From Sialis fuliginosa (taxonomy: Eukaryota > Arthropoda > Insecta > Megaloptera > Sialidae), in the NCBI GenBank assembly GCA_961205875.1, contig OY540809.1, positions 30,702,267 through 30,766,266 of the forward strand: a stretch of DNA of 64,000 nucleotides. The letters are read 5' to 3'. Shown here in pieces: positions 34,655 to 46,589 of this stretch (positions within the stretch are counted from its first letter, which is position 1; the number at the start of each line of letters is the position of its first letter). The position numbers were made by a program, and so were the translations under genes. The notes under the pieces are model-generated. The model saw nothing but the letters and a program-made list of their open reading frames with translations. It did not search any database and was not told where the DNA came from.

Positions 34655-35603
34655 CAGGGTCATATCAGGTGGTATAAAACTTGAACAGTTGATCGAGAAA
34701 AATATTTTAAGAAAAAAAGTTCATTTAAACATGTGTCCGGAAATTCTTCGCGAGATTCTCAAATATTTTGTCTAAAATTAGTTTTTATTTAATATTTTGA
34801 GAACCCGGCCATTGTGATACAGTTTTCTATAATCGGTTTAGTATTAAACACGTATTAGAACTAAACCGATTTTAAAATGATCGAGGTAAAATTTTGAAAT
34901 CAGAGAACAATTTTTCTTAAAAAAAAACACAAAGCTTCTCGTATTTTCGATAATAAAACAACTCATAGCAAAGATACAACGCATTTTATTGATTATTTAA
35001 TAAAAATCACAATTGCTATGAAAAACTAAAATATATGTTTGTTAGTCGAGGCGTCAACTAAAACTATAACAATCACTCGGGTGCAATATTAAATTTAAGT
35101 CAAGTGAGCTTTGGAAAAAAGAATGGTTGATGTTTAAATTTTTTATATTTATTTAAATTCGTTGCTTATTTTGTTAATATATAACAGCAATACTAGCTTT
35201 AGGTAGGGAGACTGGGCCGCTGCTCGAGGTGCCAGTTCAGAAGGGGCTGCGGACGGCCACATGGAGAAAAACTGATTTTTTTAAGGAAAAAAATTAAGAA
35301 CAAAAAACTAGATATAAAGTGCCCACTGGCCGGACTGGCCTCATACATCCTTGGTCTAAATAATCATTGGTTGATACTGGAAATCGATAAAACGTATAAT
35401 ACTAAACCGAGTATCAAATCAAGTACTGTATCATAATGGGTTCTCAAAATATTAAATAAAAATTAATTTAAAACAAAATCTTTGAGAGTTTGTAGCTCCC
35501 TCACGAAGAATTTTCGGATACATGTTTATATGAACTTTTTTGCTTGAAATGTTTTTTTTTAATAAACTGTTCAAGTTTGTTTCACCTGATATGACTCTCC
35601 CTG
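34655..35603. repeat. Foldback F, copy 2 (inside G1)
   Basis: Ends CAGGGTCATATCAGGTGG and the complement of CAGGGAGAGTCATATCAGG, with inverted arms holding AACTTGAACAGTTGATCGAG and TGTCCGGAAATTCTTCG. F3 occupies the same position in G2. Confidence 0.75.
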
Positions 35604-36359
35604 TATATCAAAGATTTTTGAAAATTTCCAATTGTTATGGTGTAAAAATAAGACTGTAGCCCTAAATACGTTTTCTTCAAAAACATTTTCTGCCTCCGAG
35701 AATAACTTCTCCGAATAAACTGAACTTAGCTAATAGTATTAAGAGATTGCAGTATTGTTTATGATACATGCACTATATCAGTAATGTATTGGTGCTTTTA
35801 TTTCGAGTAGGCATTCTTTTATCCGTAAAAATGTATAACACTTTCTCAATTGTGAATATGTGTTTGTGATTTATCACATTTATAATTTGAAACTAGCAAT
35901 GTAATTAGTTTTGATCAAGAAGAACTTATGATATACAAACAATTTAAAACAATCGATTTTACGAAAATGTAAACAAGATATGTAAAAAATGTTTTTTTTA
36001 TAATATACGCCTCTACTATTTAAGAAATACCATATAAAATAATGGTATATTAATTTAAGATAATAATCTATGTAAAAAGCATACATATATTGTTTTAATT
36101 ATTTATTATTAATTAAAATATAATTTTTTGAATTCCGGCGATCCCGGTTCCGGTATACCGCTATTTGTGTTAAATCGTTATGAATTTGCTCGGGATTTTT
36201 GAGCAGTGGCAATAATAATATATAATAATTTTAATATAATGCATGCTAGGTTGTAGGTATATCAATAAGGTATTTGACGCTATTAATAATAAAGGCTAAA
36301 ATGATGTAAATAGTGTAGTATATATTACTATAATTTACAATCAAGTGTTTTTTTACGTG

Positions 36360-36800
36360 AAATAAGTCAGTATTTTATTAAGAAACCTAATTTAAAATTG
36401 TAATTTTTAGCTTGTTTGTCACGTGATCACAAATGCGTCTAGTAGTACTGTCACATGTATGACGTCAAAATATATTAAATACGTCAGAAAACAGGATCCC
36501 TATTGGTTGATTCAGTTTACTTAACAAACACTGACGTCACGCATACCATGTGACTTTGAATGCGCGTTTTGGCGTGAATTTTTTCATTTGAATAGAAAAA
36601 AAATATTTTCAGCGTTTTTCCGGCATAATTTTGGAAAAAAAATACTAAGAAAGTATTTTTTATTTAAGTACAATATATTATAAAATTTAGTCAAATTCCT
36701 TTTGCCATTGGTTTTTTTAAATCGCTTAATTCCACTTAACGCGCAGGCGCTAATTCGTTCATTAGTACCATATTGATTACATTGTTTGCAGACTAATGAA
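36360..36800. promoter_or_regulatory. CRE/E-box-rich, less AT-rich stretch (candidate regulatory)
   Basis: Contains CACGTG at about 36420, TGACGTCA at about 36460 and again near 36530, ATTGG boxes at about 36505 and 36707, and GC-richer words (GCGCGTTTTGGCG, ACGCGCAGGCGC). No repeat partner was found in this window. Motif clustering alone is weak evidence. Confidence 0.2.
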
Positions 36801-37245
36801 TTAAGTCCATTTTAAATTGATCTAGCTTTAGAATATTGAAAGCTGAATATAAAAGTGTGTAAAAATTTATTTATTATTTACTTTTAACTATGACCCCTTT
36901 TTGGACTATGTCGCTTGCTCATCTGGACGTATCGTATGTACATACATATGTATGTAAGTTAAATTATTCAAGACGAACCAACTAGCTATTAAACCATCAC
37001 TGTCTCAACATTTATAACATGAAATGTGCACGTTCCTTGCATTGAAATGTGGTCGTATTTTAAAAACATAAAATGTATATTTTTCTTGTACGAGTACATT
37101 ATGTATTAATATATCCTAAAAGCGGCAACACACCTGTGAAATTTCATATTGAATTTTAAGACATCTTTTTTATTGGTTTATTGGTGTTGTATTTTTTAGC
37201 ATATTTATTAAATTTGGTACAACTCTATGCATATATTTGAATATA

Positions 37246-39101
37246 CAGGGTAAGTCATATCAGGTAGAACAAACTAGAACAGTCGATTGATAAAAATATT
37301 TCAAACAAAAAATTTTATATGAATATGTATCCGGAAATTGTTTGTGAGGGAACTACAAAGCCCTAAAGTTTTTGCCTAATTTTAGTTTTTATTAGGGTTC
37401 CGAAGAAACCCTATTAACCTCACTTTGTCGTCCGTTCGTCCGTCCGTCCGTCCGTCCTTTTCACTCAAAGCTAAATAGCTCGTAAACTATATAAGCTAGA
37501 AACTTGAAATTTTTACTGAACACCCTTTAGTAAAATATGTACAAATTTATTGAATAAATAATTTTTCAGGGGGGGCAATAAGGAGCTAAAGCTAGGTAAA
37601 AAAAAATTTTTTTTTATACCAAGGCATGTGGCACGTTAAAATGTATAACCAAACAAGCGGAATTTGATCCTTTGTCTATTTTTTTTCTAAATCAAAAATG
37701 GTGCCTGTAGGGGGTTTTAAAGCAAATCTAAAAAAACAAAAAAATTGTATACCAAGTGTGGCATGTCAAAATGTACATCTCAATTAGTAGAATTTGACCA
37801 TATTTTTTATTTTTTTTCTAACTCTAAAATGGCACCTGTAGGGGGCTAAAAGCAGTGTTTTATTTTGTCCCCCCCCTCTAACTCTGTAACTACTGACTCA
37901 AAAATTCTGAAAAAAATTTGGTAACAAGGCTTTGGTGTGATTAAGAACGACAAATACTAAAGTCAATAATATAATTTTAAATTTTGGAATTATAGGGAGG
38001 GGCGTCATAGAATTTTTTATTTTGATATCTAGGCATGTGGTATGTCAAAATATAGATCTCAATTAGCAGAACTTGACACTTTATATTTTAACTTAAAAAT
38101 GCACCTGTAAGTGGTTCCAAAGATTTCACGTAGTACGTATACTTCGGAACCCTTATGGCATACACTCGTGTATGTCTTGCCCGAATTATTTCATATCTGG
38201 AGAACCCATTGTGATACCCAATTTAGTATTAATACGTGTTGTCGATTTCTAGTATCAATTAATGATTATTTAGACTAGGGATGAATGGGACCAGTGGGCT
38301 CTTTATTTGTAACTAGTATTTTTTGTTCCTAATTTTTTCCCTATGTCTGCCACTTTTATATTTTTATATGCCACAAAATACACAGAAATGTACCTTGTTA
38401 ATTTGTCATAAGATCAACTGTTTACGAGAAAAACGATTGAATTCTTTAACGAGAAATACTCTTGGATATATTCCTGAAGTAATTTTTAATCTAATATTTA
38501 TGTTTTAATTATAATGTACTTAACTAATTTGACTAAAAAACAAAATTAAAAATTGCTATATGTGGTAAGGATACATTTTTGAAAGTATATTTATATGAAA
38601 TTTTCTTCTTATTTTTAATCCAAGAATAAGAATATAAATTTATTTTGTGTAATTTGATGCATCCATATTAAGTCAAATTTTGCAATACTATAATATCTAT
38701 ACTATCGTATTTCTCATAAACTGTTGATCTTATGACAAATTAACAAGGAATATTTCTGTGTATTTTACCATATAAAAGTGCCAAACATAGGAAAAAATAT
38801 TTAAGCACAATATTATACCAGTTAAAAATCAAGGGGCCCACTGGCTCCGTTCATCTCTGATCTACATAACTATTGGTTGTTACTGGAAATCGATAACACG
38901 AATTAATAATAAATGGAGAATCAAATTTCATGACTGCATCACAATGGATATTAAATAAAAAGTAAAATTAGGCAAAATCTTGGGGGGTCTGTAGCTCCCT
39001 CACGAAGAATTTCCGGACACATGTTCATATGAACTTTTTGGCTTTAAATGTTTATCTCGATCAACTGTTCAAGTTTGTTTCACCTGATATAATTCATCCT
39101 G
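37246..39101. repeat. Foldback F, copy 1 (stand-alone), split by family C
   Basis: Ends CAGGGTAAGTCATATCAGG and the complement of CAGGATGAATTATATCAGG, with TA on both sides (37244-37245, 39102-39103). Arms of roughly 500-600 bp share ATCGATTTC.AGTATCAA, CACAAAATACACAGAAATG and GATCAACTGTTTACGAGAAA-type blocks. The TA duplication and CAGGGT end suggest mobilisation by mariner-type machinery. Confidence 0.8.
37394..38185 (+). repeat. Family C element, copy 1
   Basis: 5' hairpin AGGGTTCCGAAGAAACCCT, then (GTCC)n, CTCGTAAACTATATAAGC and GGGGGCAATAAGGAG; internal repeats contain AAAATGG.GCCTGTAGGGGG. It ends CTTCGGAACCCTTATGG, hairpin CATACAC/GTGTATG, TCTTGCCCGAA. TTATT occurs on both sides (37389-37393, 38186-38190). 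It lies in the left arm of F1. Confidence 0.8.
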
Positions 39102-39103
39102 TA

Positions 39104-39586
39104 TAAAACAAAAATTACAATAAATAATCTGTTGTTAACCATCACAAGACTTTTTATTAATCATTATACAGAAACAAATATCTTGAAAATAGCTCATGAA
39201 ACGAAAAAAATCGTTAAGTTATTATTATCGTTTCAAAAGTAATACAAATTAAGAATTTAAAAGTCAAACTGACTATAAATAACGGCTAGTATGTAAGAAA
39301 AATTGTATGAAAAACCAAAACAGATTCTTTCGTTATAAATTTTGATTGGTCTGTGTCTCATGAACCAAATATTTGCAAAAAAACATAAGTAAAATTGTTT
39401 TTAAAAATATGTAGGTAAGAACGTAATTTATTTTTTTGTATTTACTTATGTTTAAAAAAATATATAAATATATATATTTAGCTTAGGTATATTTTCTTGT
39501 TCATCAACAGTTTTCAAAAAGATGAAAAATGAACAAACCCAATAAATAAAAATAAAAGCAATTAAAAATAAACTCATTATATTATA
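39104..39586. other. No recognisable feature
   Basis: AT-rich. Confidence 0.45.
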
Positions 39587-39830
39587 CCATTGATGTATAA
39601 AAATCAATCTAAGTTTTCAATTATCGGTGCAATTTCTACCGGCGCGAGCGAACAGAAGAGAAGTTCAATCTTTACATCAAGTCGATGGCCGTTCCAGACA
39701 CTCAAGAAGTGTGCCAATTTTCTGTTTTCGATTTGCCTTTTGCTGCGCGCCACTTCAAATAGATTTTATCGCATTTTATTTTTTCTTCGATTGCCCCATA
39801 TATATTTCGTATCTTAAATTGGATATATTT
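39587..39830. other. Coding-like tract, strand uncertain
   Basis: Less AT-rich than its surroundings, and open in several frames: two on plus (39590-39817; 39627-39881) and a 57-residue stretch on minus (about 39785-39600) reading ..WNGHRLDVKIELLFCS... I recognise none of them. It may be an old exon or captured gene fragment. The mixture of open frames argues against confident coding. Confidence 0.25.
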
Positions 39831-39999
39831 GTTGAAATAAAGGTGATATTCCACAATGAAAATATGCTTTACGGAATATAAACGTTGTCGTTAGGGATGA
39901 GTTTATTATTGTTTATTAGAAAAGTAGATTTTTCTATGGTTCTCTTGTTTCTTTTATGTAGCGTATTATTAATTTATGCTCTCTAAATACGTAAATATT

Positions 40000-40114
40000 G
40001 CTTCCTCGCCATATCGAAGATACGAGAAGATTTGCGATCGTTTTAAAATGAGAAAAAATGTTCTCCGATTTCAAAATTTTAACTTGATTTTTCCGTTTCA
40101 GGTCAAGCCAAACA

Positions 40115-40160
<46 letters not shown>

Positions 40161-40472
40161 TGTGTGTGTCTGTCCCCTGAATCCTTATCATACGAATACT
40201 TCATGAATTACTGAACCGATATTAATTAAACTTGGTTGGTTGGTTACCGGGTCTTTAGAATCAACAAAATTATGTGTTAGAGAAAGGGGTGACATATTAC
40301 GTGAAAATTTTATAGATTTTCGCAATTGGTTAACCATTAAAAATTAAATGGTTAACCAATGCCAGGAAATAAATCTAAACACTATCGGTTTTTATTTAAA
40401 TTGTTCAATAATTAACTACCTTTGGTGAATTAGCACGATGAAGCATTGTGCAATTACTTGGCAGATGTTTTT
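40000..40472 (+). repeat. Family D element, copy 1
   Basis: 5' hairpin GCTTCCTCG..CGAGAAG, then CGTTTCAGGTCAAGCC, a long (GT)n run, CTGAACCGATATTAATTAAA and a 36-base perfect palindrome at 40321-40356 (arms ATTGGTTAACCATT). 3' end GCATTGTGCAATTACTTGGC then AGATGTTTTT, abutting family B copy 1. Confidence 0.75.
40119..40171 (+). repeat. (GT)n microsatellite within D1
   Basis: Nearly uninterrupted GT dinucleotides with one A interruption; it occupies the place of the GTCC/GTCT tract of other D copies and makes spurious VCVCVC frames. Confidence 0.95.
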
Positions 40473-41277
40473 AGGTTTTCGTAGAAAACTAGGAAACCTT
40501 ATACATAGTTTCGCCATGTCCGTCCGTCCTCAAAAATTTTAAGCCGATTAAGATGAAATTTGGTACACGGACGAAGACTGATAACACAAAAACAGAAATG
40601 ATAAGATTTTTGAAAAAAAATGTTTAGGGACTCCCTTTCCATAGACTGAAAAGTGAACTCACTTTTTTTCACTTACCCCATTGAGTGAGGGGTCATTGGA
40701 TAGGTCTCCTAAAATGGACCAAAAAATGTTAAATCATCTTTTGATTTTAATCCTTCAGTCATGATATATTTGAATTTAAATGTCGTTATCAGAGCGTCCC
40801 CTCCCCCCTAATTTCTAAATTATCAATTAAAAAAATTTGAAAAAATTCAGAATGTAGCTTTTCATTAGTACTTTCACTGAAAATTATAACGAGCACTGTC
40901 AAAATTATTTTGGACCCCCTCCCATATACTGAAAATTGTACTCAATTTTTTTTCACTTACCCCATTGAGTGGGGTATCTTTAGATAGGTCTCCTAAAATG
41001 CAACAAAAAATGTTATATGACCTTTTGATTTTTACCCTTCAGTCACTATATATTTGCATTTAAATGTCGTTATCAGAGCGTCCCCTCCCCCCTTCTACTT
41101 TCTTTGATGAAAAAATCTAAAAAAATCCAAAATATAGCTTTTAGTTAGTACTTTCAAAGAAATTGTAACGAACACTGTAGCGAGAATAGTTTATAAAAAA
41201 AATTGTAATAACTCTTGTTTATAAATCATAATGACTACGGAAACTTAACATGTGCGTGCCCAACACGCACTTGGCCG
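40473..41277 (+). repeat. Family B element, copy 1
   Basis: 5' hairpin AGGTTTTCGTAGAAAACTAG..GAAACCT, GTCCGTCCGTCC, ATTTTAAGCCGATTAAGATG, two tandem ~290-bp units (CCATAGACTG, CCATTGAGTG.GG, TTATCAGAGCGTCCCCTC). 3' end ACTACGGAAACTTA, hairpin GTGCGTG/CACGCAC, TTGGCCG. Confidence 0.8.
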
Positions 41278-41433
41278 CTTTATTTTATAGAGTATTCAAT
41301 TTCCTGTAATATCGGTCACCACAACGTTTGTTGTAAACAATTTCTTAACAATGATTTATCTCAATTAGTATCGTCTATGGTCGAAATTCGACCAATATTT
41401 TACCTGCCTTTACGGCAACATACACACATGATT

Positions 41434-41488
41434 TTTGTGTACACAGCTATGGAAGCACTGTGCATTTACTTGGCAGTTGTTTTTATTA
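41434..41488 (+). repeat. Family D 3'-end fragment
   Basis: GGAAGCACTGTGCATTTACT then TGGCAGTTGTTTTT, matching the 3' ends of D copies; the body is absent. Confidence 0.5.
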
Positions 41489-41546
41489 TGTTCAAATTAT
41501 TAAAAATTTGCAGAAACTCATAATTATTGGTTTAAATTAGTATATA

Positions 41547-42354
41547 CAGGATGGAGCATTTAAAGTGTTACAGATTGTTATCTCAGAACCATCGCATATT
41601 TGAAAAAAAATGTTTCAACCATAAAATGTTTGGTTGTGAGGGGGTAATCGAATAGTAATATTTATTTGTTATTTTAACGTGGCCCTCAAGGATATTTGAA
41701 GGTCAACATCATTTTTTTAAATAGGAACCTATAGTTTTTATTTAGTAATCTTATTCTATGTAAAAAAACATGAAATGATTTTTTTTGAACAACCTCAACT
41801 GTATGATATCTAACAAAATGAATTTCCAGATTTTGAACATTCAAGATTTATTTACTCAGAAGTCATCAACTTTAGAGAAAAAGTTCAAAATACAAAAAAT
41901 GTTTATTTTAGTCTAATGAAACTTAAAAAATTATTCTAGAATTTTTTTTTTAACATTTCGTTTTTTTTGGTTTTCACTAAAATAAAATAAATAGAAAAAG
42001 CATTAAAAAGTTTTTTTAAATAATTCTCAAAGCTTTAATAGACCAAAATAAACATTTTTGTATCTTCTACTTTTTTTCTAAAATATATAAAGATTAGATT
42101 GCCAAAAAAAAAGTTTTCAATAAAAGATTCGTGTTTTTTCGCGTAGAATAAGATTACTAAATAAAAACTATAGGTTCCTATTTAAAAAAATGATGTTGAC
42201 CCTCAAATATCCTTGAAGGCCACGTTAAAATAACAAATAAATATTACTATTCGATTATCCCCTCACAACCAAATATTTTTTGGTTGAAACATTTTCTTCA
42301 AATATGCGATAGTTCTGAGATAATAATTTGTAACACTTTAAATGCCCCACCCTG
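41547..42354. repeat. Foldback H, about 400-bp arms, TA-flanked
   Basis: Ends CAGGATGGAGCATTTAAAG and the complement of CAGGGTGGGGCATTTAAAG, TA on both sides (41545-41546, 42355-42356). Inverted arms share GTTATTTTAACGTGGCC, AAATAGGAACCTATAG and AGTAATCTTATTCTA. Almost no spacer and no coding. Confidence 0.85.
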
Positions 42355-42356
42355 TA

Positions 42357-42862
42357 TATCTTGTTGATAAGTTTTTGATGAGAGACAAATATCCGCATAG
42401 TTGAATTGCGAAATGGAAATATCGGTGCTGTACGCATGAAAATGTTTATGAAAGACTGATATATCAGGGTATTTAATGCATTACACATGTCGATAAATTA
42501 TAATTATCTTTTGCCTTCATACAAAGTGACAAAAATAGTATATGTGTAAGTACAAACGTACTATAAAGTCTGAGGTAAATGTATGTATGAAGTTAAGTGC
42601 ATAGCTATTAGTCTATTTTCTCTTCGCATGCAAACTTTAATTGGTCCGTTTTTGAAATATTAATGGTATAAGTAACAGTTCAGAAGAGAATATATATTAT
42701 GCAATTATAATAAATTGACTTTAATTGAGTTCTGAATTTATTAACTCAAAGTTTGAACTAGTGTATATGTGTCATTAAAAAGTCGATATTTTCTGTTGAT
42801 TGGGTGAAATGATATTTTTTCAAATCAATAATAATACCTATTAATTTAATAATTTTACTTGT
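42357..42862. other. No recognisable feature
   Basis: AT-rich. Confidence 0.45.
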
Positions 42863-43403
42863 ATAAAAACTAGGGGTGTACCGGAGCTGAAATTTTCAAT
42901 TCCGGCCGGAATCGTAATCGCCGGAATTCACATTAATAATAATAATTAAAACAATATATGTATGCTTTCTACATAAATTATGATCTTAAATTAATATACC
43001 ATTGTTTTATATGGTATATCTTAAAAATAGAACAGGCGTAGAGTCCTACATTATATTATAAAAAATATTATTTTTTACAAATCTTGTATTTTTACAGCTT
43101 CGTAAGATTGATTGTTTTAAATTGTTTGTAAATCGTTCTTCTTGATCGAATCTAATTACATTTCTAGTGTCAAATTATAAATGTGATAAATCACAAACAA
43201 CATCTAGACATATTTACAATAGAGAAGATGGTATAAATTTTTACAGATAAAAGAATGCCTACTACTCGAAGTTAAAGCACCAATACATAACTGATATAGT
43301 GCATATATCATAAACAATCTTAATACTATTAGCCAAGTTCAGATAGTATGCATCAGTATATTCGGAGAGGTTATTCTCGGAGGCAAGAAATGTTTTTGAT
43401 ATA

Positions 43404-44283
43404 CAGGGTAGTCATATCAGGTGGAACAAACTTAAACAGTTTATTAAAAAAAAAAAATTGAAGCAAAAAATTTCATATAAACATGTGACCGGAAACTCTT
43501 CGTGAGGCAGCTACAGACTCTCAAAGATTTTGTCTCAAATTAGTTTTTATTTAATATTTGGAGAACCCGTTCTGATATAGTACTTATATTTGATACCCGG
43601 TTTAGTATTATACGTGTTATCGATTTCCAGTATCAACCAATGATTATTTAGACTAGGGATATATGGGGTCAGTCCGGCCAGTGGACCCTTTGCGTTATAT
43701 ATAATTTTTTTTGTTCCTAACAAAATCTATTAGAATTCAAGCTAAGATTTTCTCCATGTGGCCGTCTTCCGCCCCTTCTGAACTGGCACCCCGAGCAGTC
43801 GCCCAGCCCCCCTCCCTAAAACCAGCTTTGCTGTTATACGTTAACAAAATAAACAATGAATTTTAAAAAAATATAAAAATTTTCAGCATCAACCATTCTT
43901 TTTTCCAAAGCTTACTTTAGTTACTTTTAGTTTTCCATTGCAATTGTGATTTTTATTCAATAATGAATAAAATGCGTTGTATCTTTGTTATGAGTTGTTT
44001 TATTATCGAAAATACGAAAAGCTTAGCGATAATTTTCTAAAGAAAAATTGTTCTCCGATTTCAAAATTTTATAATCGGTTTATATGTGTTTAATACTAAA
44101 CTGATTATAAAATTTCATATCTGTATCACAATGGGTTCTTAAAATATTAAATAAAAACCTATTTTAGAGAAAATATTTGAGTCTGTAGCTCCCTCGAGAA
44201 GAATTTCCGGACACATCTTTATACAATATGAACTTTTTTTCTTGAAATATTTTTCTCGATCACACCTGGTATGACTCACTTTG
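43404..44283. repeat. Foldback F, copy 3 (inside G2)
   Basis: Ends CAGGGTAGTCATATCAGGTG and ATGACTCACTTTG. Same position within G as F2, shown by the shared flanks TGTCCGTAATATAATGAC and TTGATATA. Confidence 0.75.
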
Positions 44284-44518
44284 TATAATTGAACAGTTTG
44301 ATGTCCGTAATATAATGACATTTTTGTTAATAAATTATTATAAAAAAAAAATTTTTTTTAAGGACAATTAATGTTATAATTACAATTATACTTTTGCTGC
44401 ACAAAATGTTAAAAAAATTGCATTTATTTTATGAAATTATTGTTTCCATTAAAATTTTTGCTAATAAAATGTTGTTATATCATAATTATTATATTTATTT
44501 TTGATTTTTTAAACAAAA

Positions 44519-45329
44519 AAACATCTGCCAAGTAAATGCACAGTGCTTCCTCGTGCTAAATTCACTAAAACCGATAGTGTTCAGATAAATTGCCTGGCAT
44601 TGGTTCACCATTTAATTTTTATACAAATTTTACTAAAAAATCTTAGTTCGAATTTTTTCTTAAAACGCACCTGAACATTTTTTCATATATTTTTAATTTT
44701 TTGACAATTTCAATCTAAATCTAAATTTATGCAAATGTCAAAATGACATTTAAAACGTCAAAGTGACATTTAAAACGCCAAAGTGACATTTAAAACGTCA
44801 AAATGACACTTAATATAGCCAATCAAATATCAATTTAGAAAAACAAAACACGAATTTTTAAAATTAATTTAGATAAATCTTTGTAAGGGAATATTTTACA
44901 ACAAACGTAGTAGACCCATATTATAGGAAATTTAATTCTCTACAAAAAATATTCTATAAAATTTTCTCGTAACATGTGTCGTTCTTGAGATATCTTGAAA
45001 AAATAAATATTTTGGGGTGTCACTCCTCCCCCTTACACACGATTTTAATGATTTTGAAATGGGACCGTCCTCAAACCAAACCCAACCATCCGACCAAGTT
45101 TCAATAATATCGGTTCAGTGGTTCATGAGTTATGCGTGTGACAAGGATTCAGGGGACAGACGGACGGACGGACGGACACACGGACAGACAGACAGACACG
45201 GAACGAAAAGTGTTTGTCTTGACGTGAAACGGATAAATAAATTTAAAATTTTGAAATTGGAGAACTTTTTTTTGTCTCAATCTGAAACGATCACATAGCT
45301 TCTCGCATCTTCGATATTGCGAGGAAGCA
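44519..45329 (-). repeat. Family D element, copy 2 (inside G2)
   Basis: Minus-strand 5' hairpin GCTTCCTCGCAATATCG, GTCC/GTCT tract near 45160-45195, and 3' end CTTGGCAGATG into a T run. Plus-strand 44740-44815 carries four ~20-bp tandem copies of CGTCAAAGTGACATTTAAAA, fewer in D3. G1 and G3 show the empty site, with no clear duplication. Confidence 0.8.
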
Positions 45330-45643
45330 ATAACGTAAATTATTTATAAATTTCTTAGTAGAAAGCAGTAATAAAATATAAAAAATCCGGCCGGAATTTA
45401 CTATTTCCTAGTACGGCCGGACTGGAATTCCGGTACACCCCTAATAAAAAATTTTGTATCTATTTAAATATTATTTTTACCTTATGCAATTTATAGTCAG
45501 AAAATAATCTAGTTTATGTAAGGATCAAAGTAAATGTTCTTTAGTGAAATGACAAATTTCCTATTTATGTATTTATTTATTAATAATAATTATTATTTTA
45601 TTATTATTTGTGATCAAATAATTTTATGTTTAGTAGGTACTGT

Positions 45644-46577
45644 TGTAACGCACTTTTTACAGTGTACAGTGAGTTTGGACCAAGCTCAGTCGAGGAGGGG
45701 AGGGGGGTCGGTATACTAAAAAAGGTGTATTATTTAATTTGTGCACCACATGGTTTATGCCCCCTAAGGCAAACTATGAACCTTTCAAGCCGGTCTTACA
45801 AGGATATACACAAGAACAAATTACATATTATAAAACAAATGTACTTTCAAACCAAAAATTTATTTGCAAAACTAAAGAAAATATGAAGGTCTATTTATGT
45901 GTGTATTTATGTATATATATCTTATAATTAACTTAATCTCTACTTAACCTAGGAAAAAAAATAATATACAAAATGAAGGGGAACGTGTAATGGCGACGGC
46001 ACAATTAATAATTAATTTCTTGGCTTTATCACTCCGCGCACTGTACTCAACAAATATACGTACGGTACGTTAACTCACGAACACAGTCGACGGGAAAGAC
46101 TACGGCTCGCGAAAATTGCTTTTCTCGTGAGGACCAGGCTGGACCTCCACTCCTAGTCTTATTTCCCTTCAAAGATCGAGAAGAAAGGTGACTCCCAAAA
46201 TGGTGAGTGAGGATCGGACCTCCGGCTTCCTCGCTCGATGCGTAATGACGCAAGAATCTGGAGACCAGATTCTTTTTTTGGGTCGTTCCGTCGATCCTTC
46301 CCTTACGCTGTCCGGAACTCTACTCTCTTATCAAAACTTCGCTCACAGTGTTAACGCGTTATCAGCTGACAGGTTGCTGCCGGCTTACTGATGACGCACA
46401 AAGTCGTTCATATGTATACTCGACGCGGAATGAAATTTGTGTATTTGCATACAGAAGAAATACAAGGGTTGCCGAAGATAGGATTAAAAAAAAAAGAATA
46501 AAAATTGTACCAATAAAAGAAATGTATTTGAAATAAAAAGAAACATTAATGATTTCGCCCAAAAAAAAATCGTTACA
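45644..46577 (+). mobile_element. Probable solo LTR of a Ty3/gypsy-like element
   Basis: Starts TGTAACG and ends CGTTACA (complementary ends). CTGT flanks both sides (45640-45643, 46578-46581). AATAAA-type signals cluster near its right end on the plus strand. Part of it (46050-46430) is notably GC-richer than the window. No internal retroelement domain adjoins, so it reads as a fossil solo LTR; family assignment rests only on ends and duplication length. Confidence 0.5.
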
Positions 46578-46589
46578 CTGTATCAAATA

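Larger units (their letters stand above)
33997..36163 (+). mobile_element. hAT family G element, copy 1
   Basis: Ends TAGGGGTGTAACG and the complement of TAGCGGTATACCGG. The 8-base flanks GTTGTGTT and TTTGTGTT differ at one position. Subterminal AATTCCGGCCGG blocks recur. It carries foldback F2 and the inverted Penelope-like insertion L. No transposase visible; it is a non-autonomous element. Confidence 0.8.
42871..45443 (-). mobile_element. hAT family G element, copy 2
   Basis: Ends TAGGGGTGTACCGGAG and the complement of TAGGGGTGTACCGGAATTCC. The flanks ATAAAAAC and ATAAAAAA differ by one base. Opposite orientation to G1. It contains F3 and D2. Confidence 0.8.

Noticed and set aside
39934-40206. 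His/Thr or Val/Cys repeat proteins around 40.1 kb
   Set aside because: Translation of a (GT)n microsatellite.
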